From positions 149,852,511 to 149,916,510 of the forward strand of contig OV884059.1 in the NCBI GenBank assembly GCA_930367215.1: 64,000 nt of DNA. Direction: 5' to 3'. Of the stretch, positions 34,000 to 45,762 are shown piece after piece. This DNA is from Pollenia angustigena (taxonomy: Eukaryota; Arthropoda; Insecta; Diptera; Polleniidae). Position 1 is the stretch's first letter. Each line of letters opens with the position of its first letter. Under the pieces are notes generated by a model that was not told the origin of the DNA, did no database searches, and saw only the letters and a list, made by a program, of their open reading frames with translations. A program made the position numbers and the translations under genes.

Positions 34000-34837
34000 C
34001 AGGTAACCCTCGATTTACGCGGTCTGTTGGGACCGAAGAAAGCACGTGTAAATCAAATTCGCGGAAAACAAGGTTCAGGACTGGTACAAATTCCGTTTAT
34101 GGGACCAGAAATTTAACATATCGCGTAAATCAAAACATGAGATACATACAAAATTTAATTTTGGGGCCCTAAAACCGTGTTTAATCAAGAACATAGAACT
34201 GTAACTTTTAAAAAATTAAAGGATATTTCTGATATGCATAAAGCTTTGTTGATTTATCTTTATAAAATAATTGAATTAAAAAATAAATAAAAAAAAAAAA
34301 TAATTGAAACATACATATTTAGTTGAATAATTAAAATCAAAAATATAAGAAAATGATGAAAATTGTAAAATAGTCAAAACCAAACTAAACCAAGACAAAT
34401 TGAATAAAAACCAGTAAAATTTTACTGGTTACTGAAATAATGCCAATATTCAGTAAATTTTTACTGATTACTAAAAAAATCATTATTTACTTTTTAAAAG
34501 AATTTTAATAAAAAAAAGTTGTATTGTAAGCATTGTCAATTTTAATTAATTTTTAGACTTTTTCAGGTAAAGTATATTTGTTTGCATATGTTTCAGAAAA
34601 GGGAAATTAGCTTAGTACTTCATTATTTCAGTAACTTGTAAAAGTTTGCTGAATACTGTAATTTTTACAGTAAACTTTAAAAATTTACTGGTTTCTGAAA
34701 AAATTGCCATAATTTTTTGAGCGTATTTTATTAAAACGCGTAAAAAAAGCGCGTATTTCAAAAAAAGTTTAATATTATTGATCCGTGTTATATCTAAATC
34801 GCATAAATGAAGTACCGTGTAAATCAAGTGATACCTG
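34000..34837. mobile_element. Nonautonomous pogo/Tigger-like element
   Basis: Inverted ends are CAGGTAACCCTCGATTTACG (left) and, read inverted from the right, CAGGTATCACTTGATTTACA, next to TA. CAG-type ends, a TA target and the GATTTAC(G/A)CGG terminal sequence resemble Tigger elements. The interior includes a repeated ATTTTACTGGTTACTGAAAT motif (34412, 34690) and no transposase. Confidence 0.65.
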
Positions 34838-35666
34838 TATACATAAGTTAATATTATATTAATTCTTGGAGCAAGGTATTAAAGTTTTGTAACAATCAAC
34901 TTGTTAATTTTGCTTTTTGTTTAAAGGATACAAAGTAAGCTGTGATATAAATTAATTTTTAGAGATTACTAAGTGTAGGGTACATAAACAAGTTTGTGTT
35001 TTAAAAATGTGCTTGCACAATATGTATCAAGTGACATCTAGCAAAAATAAAAATAAATATTTTAAAATAAGCAGATGTTTATTTATATGTAATTAAAAAT
35101 TATAAATGTAAAAATTCGTAAAAATAAGAACAAACAACATTAACGCAAAAGCAAAATTGAAATACAAAAGAAAATACACTAACGTCAATCCAACATAATA
35201 TTAAGTTAAATTGATACAGAATTTAACAAATAGTTTATATACAAATCTTTAATTAATTAACTGTTGAAGATTTAAATTTTTAGATTAATATTATTGAAAC
35301 CTTCCAATTTTTTTAATAAAATTACATAAATCACTTAAAAGAGTTGGATTTTGTATGTGATGCAACTATAATGAATCAAAGCATGTAATCGTTTATTAAC
35401 AGTTTAAAGTCAATCATTCATCAACAATAAACTTTAACAAAAAAAAAAAAAAAAAAAAACAACTAAGAAGATCAATATGTTACACAGGGCGACAGAAAAA
35501 TCACAACTGATGCTGCAGTATTTTATAATCAAACAGCGTTCTCGGTTTTTTATGATCTTATCGAATATCCTCTAACATGAACTGCAAAATTAAAAAAAAA
35601 ATTTCCCTTTTTTTTAAAACCTCTTTAGCTTCACTTCGGAAAATCAAATCTTGTAACGTTAATTTA
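34838..35666. other. AT-rich stretch, nothing recognised
   Basis: A run of about 20 A lies at 35440-35459. No gene or repeat assigned. Confidence 0.45.
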
Positions 35667-35917
35667 ACCGCCTTATACTCAATGCAAATGGATGAAACTT
35701 TGCAGGCATACATATTCCCGATGACAATACACGAATACATGGGCGTAGTCAGGATAAAATCTAGGGGGCGGCAAAAATTTTTATTTGGTAAAATGCTTTT
35801 TTGACCGCCTTTTACTCAATGCAAATGGATGAAACTTTGCAGGAATACATATTCCCGATGACAATACACGAATACATGGGCGTAGCCAGGATAAAATCTA
35901 GGGGGGGGGGGGGGGGG
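35667..35917 (+). repeat. Two tandem copies of a ~137-bp repeat ending in a G17 run
   Basis: ACCGCCTTATACTCAATGCA at 35667 and ACCGCCTTTTACTCAATGCA at 35804 start near-identical copies through GGGCGTAG(T/C)CAGGATAAAA. The second copy ends in 17 G (35901-35917); the first has GGGGGCGG at that place. It is probably the end of a dispersed element with an unstable G tract. Confidence 0.7.
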
Positions 35918-36524
35918 TACAAAATTTGTTTAAATGTTCTTTGTTAAGAAAAGCGTTTCTTAAAAACATTTTTTTTAATGTTCTTATTTTTAATCATGTT
36001 ATTAGAAAAAAATACATATTTATTCTCCTTGTCCACAATATAAAACTTAAGGCGTCGATTTTTTTGGCTGACACAAACTTAACAACGGAGGAAATGCACA
36101 CAATGAATACTTTGAGGACGGATATTTAATCAAGACCGAGACAATGTTATTTTTGCTGACACACAACACAAAAAAATTAACTGAAACAAATCAGAAATCA
36201 AAGACCTTTCAATAACTCAACGTACGCTAAAATTTGCGCAACTTAAGTACTTTGCGTTAACGGAGACGTACAATATGGGACAAATCTCATAAGAAAACCT
36301 GTATATCATCTAAGTTGTCAGTTTGAAAGAAAACTGCAATTAAATCTGCCCAAAGCTCGCAAAGCATTTACTGAGGTGTTCGAAACTTTGGCAAAACATT
36401 ACAAGTTCTACTTTTGCAGTGTTCTGCCAACACTGAAATTATAACTTTATGATGAGGCTATCCAACTGTTTTTTACTACGTTGGCAAAACACTCTGAAAA
36501 CCACAATTTAAGTGCTTTTCCCAA
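35918..36524. other. AT-rich stretch, nothing recognised
   Basis: Only short frames (35926-36129) are present. No gene or repeat assigned. Confidence 0.4.
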
Positions 36525-37366
36525 ATATTTATACCCACACCACAATAGTGGAGAGGATATAATGCATTTGTGCTGATGTTCGTAACACCTTAAAATATTG
36601 GTCCTGGGCTCACCTTTGAGTATACCGGTTGACGTAGAATCTTTCTGAGTTGAACTAACGATGTCCGCCTGGCTGGCTGGATGGCTGCCCATGTTAACCT
36701 TGTGTGCAAAGTACATGCCGCAATTTTGCAGATAATTTGATGAAATTTGGTACATAGGCTCTAATTAGCACAAGGACTACCCCATTGAAAATGGGGAGAA
36801 TCGATCCATATTTTCACATAGTCCCTATACATGCCTATTTCGGGATAGGGTCCTTGTGTCCATAAGCCTTTTAGTTATGTTGGTATTAAGATTAAATTTG
36901 GTCCGAAATAATTTTATTGCAATTAAAATCATCGAACCAAATTTTATTGGAATAGGTCCATATTTGACCATAGCTCCCATACAAACACTACTCCCGAAAA
37001 AAGCTTTTAATACCATAACTTCCTTATAAATGTTCATATTTACGTAAAAATTGGCGACAATGACTTTTACGATAGCTACTATGACTTGCTACTATGCTAG
37101 CTACTATGACACAATTTTGTGCTGGTGGGTCCAAAATTAACCAAAGGTCCCAACCCCCTTTCTAAAATCAAGGCAAAAAAATTTCACAAAGATGAAGATA
37201 TCTAAATAATATTCGGCACAAAGAAATTTCACATTAATCTTAACCTCTTAATATAATTTTGTTCTGACGAGACCAAATACGGTACACTTGCAAAAAAAAA
37301 TTTCTTATATACTGTGGTGTAGGGTAACATATGGTCGGGCTTGACCGTTTATACTTTCTTACTTGT
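36525..37366 (+). repeat. DINE-like element, diverged copy
   Basis: It starts TTTATACCCACACCACAATA, with a GGAGAGGATATAATGCA partner, and contains blocks of the CATATTT.CCATAG.TCCCATA type repeated. It ends with TATACTTTCTTACTTGTTTT. This is the layout of the DINE-like copy at 29127-29857 but a different subfamily. Frames on both strands here are not genes. Confidence 0.55.
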
Positions 37367-38369
37367 TTTTTTTGTAGCTCTGTACTTATTATGTATGATA
37401 TTAAACTAAATATTAAAGAGTACACAATTACAGATAAAAATGCGAGTATTAAAAAAAAATCATAACTACATTCGATTCCAATTTAAAACTTGTGGAATAT
37501 GCAAACACTAACAAATAAACACACACATCGACTACTTTGTAAACAATCGATATTCAATAATAATGCATTTGTTACATTTTTGGTTGTTGTTGCTGTTTGT
37601 CGTCGTATTTCGGTTGCCAAACGAGAGTAGTAGAGTTGAAAACCTTGAAAATTATTATTAGCCAATTTTTTTTTTTTGTAAAAGTTATAGATTTTTTATA
37701 ACTGTTGTTGTGGTTGTTGTCTGGGTAAAAATGCAACATTTTTAATGATCATAAATAAAACAATGCTGGTGTTTTTAGTTAGAGATAGATGGTGTCGCTG
37801 GTGTGTAAAAATTAAAGATGCACGCACACACATGCTTTAAAGTATTTCAAAACTTTTTTAATTTTAAAGCTTTTCATGATTGTTAACTAATCATTTTTTG
37901 TCAATTTTTATCTCTAAAAATTATCCTTTAAAATTTTTCAAGTCTACAGACTTTGAAAATTTTGTGTATTTTTGAAAATTTTCTTTCGCCGCAGTATGTT
38001 TTCTAGCGCCCTGTTTTGGGGTTTTTATAAAAAAGTGGGATGGATAAAAGAAAATCTTTTCTTTCATCCGGCATAACAGCATTAAATTTACCCTTGATAA
38101 CCGGTATAACGTTTAGGTATTTTGTTTGAATTAAAATTTTTTTGTAAAATGATATTTTTTTTAATTAGCCAATACAATTTTCTATATATTTTATCGATTG
38201 TTTCGAAATTTCTGTTTTACTAATTTTTAATCTTCGTTAACAATGATAGCACCAATTTCGTTTATCTTTTATCTTATTTTTCCCCAATTTGTTTCATATG
38301 TTTTCTTTCAGTGTTTTGAACAAAGTAACAGCAACTTAAATTTTTTTAAAAAGTGAGTCTTCTTCAGCA
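37367..38369. other. AT-rich intergenic stretch
   Basis: Contains GTTGTTGTTGCTG-type simple repeats (37580-37720) but no recognised gene or element. Confidence 0.45.
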
Positions 38370-38425
38370 ACGGGGGAATCCCGGGACATTTTTTCCGGGA
38401 ATTTTCGGGAATTTCAAATTTAATT
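38370..38425. repeat. CCCGGG-rich repeat fragment
   Basis: GGGGGAATCCCGGGACATTT followed by CCGGGAATTTTCGGGAATTT matches the left end of the repeat at 5435-5460. The rest of the element is not recognisable. Confidence 0.55.
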
Positions 38426-38888
38426 TTTGAAATTTTAATTTGTTAGCATCGTTAAAATCAAAAACGAGCAATAAAAATATATTCTTTACTAAATTTACTA
38501 AAAACTACCTATAAATCGAACTATTTTTCCAACGCCAATAAATTAACGGTCTTTTTAATTGCTGATGAAATGTCTAAAAAGCTTCATCACCAACACCAGA
38601 TGATGAACCAACTACATATTCTAAGAAAATAAATGTAAAGAAAATACATTTGAAACATCTTAAAAAATAATTTGACGTCTATGAAGTCACGGGTAGAAAA
38701 GTAGAAGATTAAGATGCAGCTTGCCAATAAGTATAAAAAGAAAGACGTGGAATTTAGGCAAACTATTATTTTTACATATGAATGTAAATTTAATTTTTTT
38801 GAAAGAGATACATACATAGGTGATCAAAAGTCTGGTGAAAACCAAATACTGGCCAACAATAGCAAACTTCATCCTAAGCCCGCTTCAT
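38426..38888. other. AT-rich stretch, nothing recognised
   Basis: An 84-codon frame at 38714-38968 overlaps the Tc1 remnant on the other strand and is not supported as a gene. Confidence 0.4.
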
Positions 38889-39209
38889 ATCTCACTCATG
38901 AGTTGTTTTTGCCGTGGAACTCTGCTGTTATATCCGCTTTCCCGAAATGCTATTTGAACTGTTTTTAGATGATCCAGCTTATTGAAATAATGAGCGATAT
39001 CATCCGCTATTTTGGTTGCGCTTACTCTGGGATTTTTCTTAACTTATCGTGGGTCATGGCAAGGATCCCGATTAGAAAGTGCTTTTGTTCTGGACGCTGA
39101 AAAATAGTTAATTCAACAACTTTACTATTTCTCGATAGGATTTTCCCTTTTAAAAACTTGTAATTATGAAAGATCTTACGCCGAAATCTATCTCTTTTCC
39201 TTTACCCAT
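38889..39209 (-). pseudogene. Tc1-like transposase, N-terminal DNA-binding fragment
   Basis: From ATG 39209 the - strand reads MGKGKEIDFGVRSFI, then a stop, KGKSYREIVKLLN, another stop, and further on KNPRVSATKIADDI and ESGYNSRVPRQKQ. This order (MGKGKE start, KSYREIAK helix, KNPRVSA..IA second helix-turn-helix, SRVPRKKP linker) is the paired-like DNA-binding half of Tc1 transposases. The catalytic half is absent here. Confidence 0.78.
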
Positions 39210-39575
39210 AGTCTGCGTTAAATTTTACAACTATGTATCAAAAAAATAACTAACAGCAACAATTGGACGATGCACAATAAATTTGACATCCAAAAAAGTA
39301 ATAATAAGGGGAACATAAAAGGAAGAAATGGCAATTAATTCGATAAACTTCAATGTGTATTTAATCTTTTTTCCTCGTTATTTTTTTTTTTTTTTTTTTT
39401 AATTACCGTTATTATTCTATTAAGTCAATATTTATTTTTTTTAATTTTATATCATCAACGAAGGGAAACAAAACTGCATACCACAAATTTTCGGAAAAAC
39501 TTTAGTTTTCCAAAAACTCCAAATTTTTAGTGTGTATTTAAACTTTAGTCTCTGACTGTATATAATACGCATGTA
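39210..39575. other. AT-rich spacer
   Basis: Contains a T run (39379-39400) and a 60-codon frame on the - strand (39447-39629) that partly overlaps the next MITE. No gene. Confidence 0.45.
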
Positions 39576-40124
39576 CATTAGTGCGTCCCAAAAAAAATTT
39601 TTTTTGGATTTTAATGGGTCCTCAAGCATAATTTAATAGCTTATAAGGTAAAGCATTTATGAGATTCAGAGGTTTAGAGGTCGCTCAAGTCGAATTTTTG
39701 CCAAAAATCGTGTCTGCCGGTTTCTTTACGTTTTCTTCATAACTTTGTCAAAGACCATGATTTTCTTCACTTTTCAGGAAATAATTTAAAAGAAAAATGT
39801 CCAAGCTTTATTTTGGTGTACAAAGACTACAAGTTTTTGCAATGCATTTGCTCATTTATGCACCCTACATTACAATTTTTCGTTTACTCCAAAAAATTTG
39901 TAAATAACGCTTTATAACTTTTAAAATTTTTATGAAAATGAAAAAAACCAACAATGCAGTTTGAAAGATAATTTTATTCTTAATAACTAAGAAATAAATA
40001 TTTTTGAATTCGCTCTTACCGTTCCAGAGTTATACCGGTTTTCAGATTTGTACCCAGTTTAGGTTTTTATTACTGATACCCAACAAACAAATAAAAATCA
40101 AATTATTTTTGGGACACACTAATG
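39576..40124. mobile_element. TA-flanked MITE (CATTAGTG.GTCCC family)
   Basis: The ends CATTAGTGCGTCCCAAAAAA and the inverse of CATTAGTGTGTCCCAAAAAT are flanked by TA (39574-39575, 40125-40126). The length is 549 bp, with no ORF. The Tc1/mariner superfamily is inferred from the TA target. Confidence 0.75.
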
Positions 40125-40149
40125 TACATATATGAATGTAAAAATTTAC

Positions 40150-40287
40150 AGCCTGTTCAACGATTTCGAACGTTAACGTTTGCATAGAATATTACATTTA
40201 AAACAAAAACAAATTTTCGAATTTTGTTTTTGTTTTAAATATAATTTTCTATGCGAACGATGACGTTCGACATCGTTAAACCGGCAG
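40150..40287. repeat. Short palindrome (hairpin of ~65-bp arms)
   Basis: AACGATTTCGAACGTTAACG and the GCATAGAA..ATT..TTTAAAACAAAAACA arm are followed by their inverse (TTTTTGTTTTAAATATAATT, CTATGCGAACGATGACGTTC, GACATCGTT). It abuts the CCCGGG repeat copy to its right. Confidence 0.75.
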
Positions 40288-40482
40288 TTATTTGGTTTTG
40301 TTTTGGTTTTCTGTGGAATTAATACAGCTAACTTTGATTGGACTATTGTCTTTATGTATATTCTTTTAAAAAGGTAAAATGAAATCATTGGTTTATTCAA
40401 AGAATCCCGGGATTCCCGGGAATAAGATTTTTTGTTTTGTTTCCCGGGAATAAAAAAAGTCCAGGAAATAAGAAACCCTAAT
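40285..40482 (+). repeat. CCCGGG-rich repeat, copy 2
   Basis: TTATTTGGTTTTGTTTTGGT through GAATCCCGGGATTCCCGGGA to GAAACCCTA aligns by eye with 5627-5852. The left GC-rich end is missing. Confidence 0.7.
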
Positions 40483-40517
40483 ATATATATATATATATAT
40501 AAATATATATATATATA
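40483..40517. repeat. (TA)n microsatellite
   Basis: An alternating TA tract of about 35 bp with one interruption lies directly after the CCCGGG repeat copy. Confidence 0.85.
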
Positions 40518-41118
40518 CATGTCGGATTCGTTCATTTAAGTTAAACAGCGATTTCTTTAAGATTAAATCAATATTTTGGTTTTAGAAATTTTGTAAATTA
40601 ACGATTTGGTTTTTAGATTTTAGAAAATGATTTCTTTTATTCAGATAATTTTTACATATTGTAGTTATTTGTTAATGTTTTTAACTCTACTAACAAAAAT
40701 GGCCAAACATTTTTCGCAACACATGATAACAAATTGGCCAAACGGTGGTGAAAAATGTAAATTTAAAACGAAATGAAACTAGTTTTTTGAAATTGAAATT
40801 AGGCTCTATTAAATAAAGCATTGTATTCTGGGTCCTTATGAGTTAAGAAGTTGATTTAACGACTTCCGTCAGTTTTTTAAATAAGGTTTTCTGAAGACCC
40901 CAGATGTTATGGGGACAGAGTTGTTAAATATTTATTTAACAAATCGGCCCACAACAGTCTGAGATGTGAGAAAAAAAACAACGACTGCTTCTAACTTTTA
41001 CCCACAAACCTTTACTTTTTTAAGTTTCGTTAAAATCTATAAACTTTTTTTAAGCTTTCTCCTGAAGTAACTAAGTAAAATACTGGATGTGACAATTAAC
41101 AAAATTGGTTTCTATGTA
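40518..41118. other. AT-rich stretch with a DINE-like scrap
   Basis: TATTCTGGGTCCTTATGAGT at 40828 is shared with the DINE-like elements (29228). Otherwise nothing is recognised. Confidence 0.4.
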
Positions 41119-42099
41119 TACGAGCCCTAACCACTATTAATTCGTACACAAAGCATTTTTCATCAATGTGCCATTAAAGTATGTATATTTTCGGAACTAT
41201 AATGACTACACAAAAAAATTTATACGTTTCTTAAAGATCATTTTATTCTCTGTAGATATACATTAAAAAAGTTAAATATTAAAAAAAGGACTTTTTAAAA
41301 ATCAAAAAAAAAAAAAAAAACAAAAGTTCATTATTTTAAACAAAAATATTGTGACCACTATTAATTCGTACAGTCGCCAATTTTCATAGTTAGAATTGGT
41401 CTCGACCCGCTTTGGCATGGTACTGACTAGTTTTTGGCAGTCTTCTGGGGTTATCGAGTCCCAAATTTCCTAAATTTTGGACTTTAACCCGTCAACAGTC
41501 CGTTGGGGTTCATTTCGAAGTTTTCTTTTCATAATAGCCCACACATTTTCTATGGGATTAAAATCTGGACTAGAAGATGACCAATCCAGGACCTCGATTC
41601 CATTTTCTTCAAGCCACTTTTTCGTTTTTTTTTTGCAGTATGGGAAGAAGCACCATCCTGTTGAAATATGTATTCCCCGCAGTCTGCTAGTTTCGATACC
41701 GATGTTATCAGATTTTCCTCCAGGATTTTTATATATTTTTCTGCATTTACGATTCCATCTATGAAATGGAGCTGACCGACACCTTTTGAGGACATACATC
41801 CCCATACCATGACGCTAGCTGAAAACTTAACTGTACGTTTTAAGCAGTCTTTGTTGTATGCCTCGGTGCTTTTACGTATTACCCTTTTTCTTGCATCACC
41901 AACACATACATCAAACTTGGATTCATCGCTAAAGATAATGCTGTCCCATTGCCGTTGTACCCATGAGCGTCTCTCTTTAGTCCATAATAGGCGTTTTTTC
42001 ATTTGAAGCGCGGTAAGCAATGGCTTTTCCTTGGCCTAAAAAATTATATAAATTATAAAAAATACCTGGTGTACGAATTAATAGTGGTTAGGGCTCGTA
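41119..42099 (-). mobile_element. Tc1-like element, internally deleted
   Basis: The 981-bp element has inverted ends of 30 bp or more (TACGAGCCCTAACCACTATT continuing into AATTCGTACAC) and a TA duplication (41117-41118, 42100-42101). A second ACCACTATTAATTCGTACAG lies inside at 41354, so the left end has the IR/DR layout seen in some Tc1 families. It holds only the catalytic half of the transposase. Confidence 0.88.
41470..42020 (-). pseudogene. Tc1-like transposase, catalytic half, frameshifted
   Basis: Catalytic Asp residues appear in IIFSDESKF and YIFQQDGASSHT, and the catalytic Glu in SPDFNPIENVWAIMK: a DD(34)E transposase. The reading shifts frame around 41625-41640, in an AAAAAAAA run, and the N-terminal DNA-binding domain is absent; the sequence begins at LLTALQMKKRLLWTKERR. 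Nonfunctional. Confidence 0.88.
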
Positions 42100-42129
42100 T
42101 AGACAAACAAACTATTTTCTTTTTACCAA

Positions 42130-42515
42130 AATCAAAGCACTCATACCATTTGAGCTGGTAGAACCAAATTTGGCTAAGATGTTTTTCTAACATATGGAGT
42201 ATTAAATATTGCAAATGAGAAAAATCGATCCATTATTTTACCTGTCCCCAATACAAGAATCTTCCCAAATTAAGGGGTATTGCTTAGTTAAAAAAATTAA
42301 TCTAAAAAATTATTTTTATATACGATTTGTTTGCTTTTATAATTTGGCGAAATCGACTTTTAATTTCACCCGCTGGCCATACTAATTTGCTCCAACAATC
42401 CTATACCATCCATGTGAGCTTGGGCACAATTGGCTTTCCAATACTATGTGAAGCGTATTTAAGATTCGGCACAGCCGAATTTAGCACTTTTACATATTTG
42501 ATAATAAAACTGTAG
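42130..42515 (+). repeat. DINE-like element, 3' part
   Basis: GATCCATTATTTTACC, then the CTTGGGCACAATTGGC block, and the terminal AAGATTCGGCACAGCCGAAT hairpin with TTTAGCACTTTTAC mark the end of this family. A perfect ATTCGGC-ACA-GCCGAAT hairpin is visible. Confidence 0.6.
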
Positions 42516-43193
42516 AAAAAAGATTATTTAAATTGAAAACTTGTTAAACAAATGCAAATCTTCGATCGACCCCTTTTTCTTTTTATCACAGAAAAAATTA
42601 AAAATTGATTTTAATCACCAAAATCGTAGAATCAAGCAAACAATTTGTTAAATTTGCGCAAATTAAAAGTACCATTTTTTGAAAATTTTTTAACAACTTT
42701 TATTAATAAATATAATTATTTATCACCAAACTAATTATATTTATTACTATTTAACTGGTTAAAAACCAATGAAAATTTTTTCTGTGTATCGTCAAAGTGG
42801 TTTTGATAAAATTAATTTGGAAAATTTTACGTTACATTGCCACATTATGGCAATAAAGTAAGTATTAACGACTTTAACAAATTTTATTTGAAAATTTACG
42901 ACTCCCGAAAATAGTTGAATCCTCCAAAAATCCTGCATTTTTGTAAGTTATGGAACAAAGTGTTCTGTAAATATAAGCTCCCAAAATGTTTACTTTACAA
43001 AATTCCTTAAACCTTTATCAATTTTTAAAAAATTCCATTATCAGCGTAACAATTTTTTGTACATACAGATTTATCAGTCATGATATGGAGTGAAGTTTAA
43101 ATCGATGAAGATTTCCAGTTCAATTGTTTTGAAAATAACCGTATTTTTTCCTGTTGTTACGAGTCTTTCCGACGAAGATAAGCTGTACTTATA
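42516..43193. other. AT-rich stretch, nothing recognised
   Basis: No repeat or gene assigned. Confidence 0.45.
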
Positions 43194-43373
43194 ATGGGTG
43201 ATTTTTGAAGAGCTATAGGAAAGTTTAAAAAAAAAACACATAAAATTCAGAAAAATTCATGAAATCTTTATTTGAGTCAATAGTACGGTCCATATAATTT
43301 AATGTTTGAAGATTATTTCATGCAAATGTTGACCGTGACTGCGCCTCAAATGGTCCATCCGCTTAGTCCAATT

Positions 43374-43556
43374 TTGGCATACTCTTTCCAACATTTCGGC
43401 CGGTATCTCAAGAATAAATTCTTCAATGTTGTCTTCCAATGCGTCAATTGAAGCGGGCATGTGTGTATAGTAGGGATGCCCGCTTCAATTGACGCATTGG
43501 AAGACAACATTGAAGAATTTATTCTTGAGATACCGGCCGAAATGTTGGAAAGAGTA
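43374..43556. repeat. Palindrome inside the mariner
   Basis: The arms TACTCTTTCCAACATTTCGG...GAAGCGGGCAT and ATGCCCGCTTCAATTGACGC...GAAAGAGTA are inverse copies of about 85-90 bp with a loop of about 12 nt. It duplicates part of the transposase reading frame in inverse orientation. Confidence 0.88.
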
Positions 43557-43766
43557 TTTTTCGAGATTTTTAATGTATCAACTTTTGTGTACAAAAATGT
43601 TCGTGTTAAATGAATTTTTATACTCTATACAAAAAAAAATTATTATTATAAGTATTTATCGACCTTTTTTGGATTACTCTAAATAGTTTTTATATTTATT
43701 AAAAATTATATTTCAGTTGTATTTTTTATTTTTATTATTCTTATTTTTCTTTTTTAAAAATATATG

Positions 43767-43767
<1 letters not shown>

Positions 43768-43812
<45 letters not shown>

Positions 43813-43813
43813 T
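43768..43813. repeat. (TA)n microsatellite
   Basis: About 45 bp of nearly pure TA. Confidence 0.9.
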
Positions 43814-44559
43814 AAAAATTCATAAATAAATAAAAAAAGTTGCTTATTAAAAAATCGAATTTTGGGATTTTCTTAAATCAATCCCGATTGGCTTCCCTAA
43901 TGTATAGACATGAGCTTTAACATAGCCCCACAAAAAATAGTCTAAAGGCGTTAAATCGCACGATCTAGGCGGCCAACTGACCGGTCCCGAATGTGAAATA
44001 AAATGTTCACCGAACTCGCCTCTCAATAAGTCCATTGATAAGCGTGCTGTGTGGCATGTGGCACCGTCTTGTTGAAACCACATGTACTGCAAGTCAAGCT
44101 CTTGCATTTTGTGCAAAAAAAGTTGGATATCATCTCACGGTACCGCTCACCATTCACAGTAACATTACGATTCGCATCATCTTTGAAGAAGTACGGTCCA
44201 ATGATGCCACCAGCCCATAAACCGCACCAAACTGTGACTTTTTCTGGATGCATTGCTAGCTCTTGCAATGCTTCTGGCTGATCTTCACTCCAAAATCGAC
44301 AATTCTGCTTATTAACGTACCCATTGAGCCAAAAATGAGCTTCGTCGCTGAACACAAAAGCGCGCGATGAACTTTCTTAACAAAACACGTATTTTGATAA
44401 TAAAATTCAATAATTTGCAAGCGTTGTTCGTTTGTAAGACGATTCATGGTTAAATTATAGACCAAACTGAAGATGTTTGACAGTGAAACAAAACACGAAA
44501 CGTGCGTCAGCTGTTTAAACCAGTGTTGCCAAAAAGATTATAGCTAAAAAATCACCCGA

Positions 44560-45454
44560 TAGTATGAAGCTTATAAAACGGAATATACTGATACTTTAAT
44601 TTCATTTAACTTTACTAATATGAACGATTAAACAAATTTAGTTTTTTACCCATATTTTAAAATGATTATCAGAATAAATTGTTATTAATAAAGAAAAGCT
44701 ATTTAAACTTTCTTTTGACATAAATACATAAATAACATTTTATAACATAGTGAATATAAATATGTATAATTATTATTTCTTATAAACGAATAAGTATTCT
44801 TAGTTTGTAATTATTATTCTGGCAAAATAAACACACAAGAGTCAAGTACAGAGAATTAAAATATTAAACGTAAAAGTTATATTCCCGACACGTATTTTAT
44901 TCCTAATCAAGTATTTTTCTACATTTGCTTAATAAATTTTTTTTTATAAACTGACATAAAATGTAAGTTCTTTAAAATTGTAGTTTCTATAGGGCATTAA
45001 TTTCTTTTGCCTTCTCAAGTGATTCATTCAAAAGTTGTGTATAAACCGCCACACAACAAAAACTTATTGAATATAATAAAATAGTGGGTTTATTTCGATG
45101 TTTATTGAATAACAAGGAACTTTTAAAAATGTATTTTAAATCTGGAGGACTTTGTAAAATCCTAAAAATAAATTGAATTTTAATTATTTAAAACGAATTC
45201 ATTTAGAAGAAAAAAAAAACCTTTTTAATAACAACATTTTTATTATCAATTAGAAAGGCTGGTTCAGTTGGTTGTTACTGTCGCAAATACAAAGTTTAGC
45301 TTTCTTTGTTCAGGACAGTTTTTTTTAAATGCTTGCACACCCACCCATATTGAAAACAAGTAAGGGAGTACATATAGTCAATCAAACTCGATCTTTTATT
45401 GCTCTACACTAGGCGTTCACTACATCGTTGCTACTGCTTAGTTTTTCTGTTTTT
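44560..45454. other. AT-rich stretch, nothing recognised
   Basis: No repeat or gene assigned. Confidence 0.45.
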
Positions 45455-45610
45455 ATACCCTCTACAACTTGTTTAATATTCATTTAAGACCCCATAAAGC
45501 ACATTTATTCTGGGTCCTTGCGCGATTCTAAAGGACAAAGTTAACCACACAAATGGCTTGCCAAGCAAACACTTTCGTCAAAACATTAATTTTTCATTTT
45601 TGTTTTGTTT
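45455..45610 (+). repeat. DINE-like element, 5' fragment
   Basis: TTATACCCTCTACAACTTGT, then the AAGACCCCATAAAGCACATT and TATTCTGGGTCCTTG blocks match 29127-29240. The rest is lost. Confidence 0.55.
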
Positions 45611-45762
45611 TCGATGAATGCAGACGCCGGTAGTGCTGCGGCAATACATATGTCTCGCTATTTGTTTAAATCAGAGGAGAAATATAAAAGAAAAAAAATT
45701 TGGAGCAAAGAGTGGTTTATGCGAGCTTTTTTGGGGAAAACAATGCTGCTGAAAAAATTAAA

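Larger units (their letters stand above)
43298..44449 (-). pseudogene. Mariner (DD41D-type) transposase, broken
   Basis: The N-terminus MNRLTNEQRLQIIEFYYQN starts near 44449, but most of the DNA-binding region is gone. The catalytic domain shows MFSDEAHFWLNGYVNKQNCR, then VTVWCGLWAGGIIGPYFF, WFQQDGATCHT, and LTPLDYFLWGYVK; 41 residues separate the second and third Asp. A frameshift lies near 44100, and an insertion separates the C-terminal part (IDALEDNIEEFILEIPAEML, then the HLHEIIFKH end near 43300). Related to, but distinct from, the family at 10534. Confidence 0.85.
43194..44559 (-). mobile_element. Second DD41D-type mariner family, rearranged
   Basis: The ends GGGTGATTTTTGAAGAGCTA (left) and the inverse of GGGTGATTTTTTAGCTATAA (right) have TA at 43192-43193 and 44560-44561. 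The transposase runs on the - strand and is interrupted by an extra AT-rich block of about 290 bp (43560-43850) that carries a TA microsatellite and starts with an inverted copy of transposase sequence. Confidence 0.82.
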
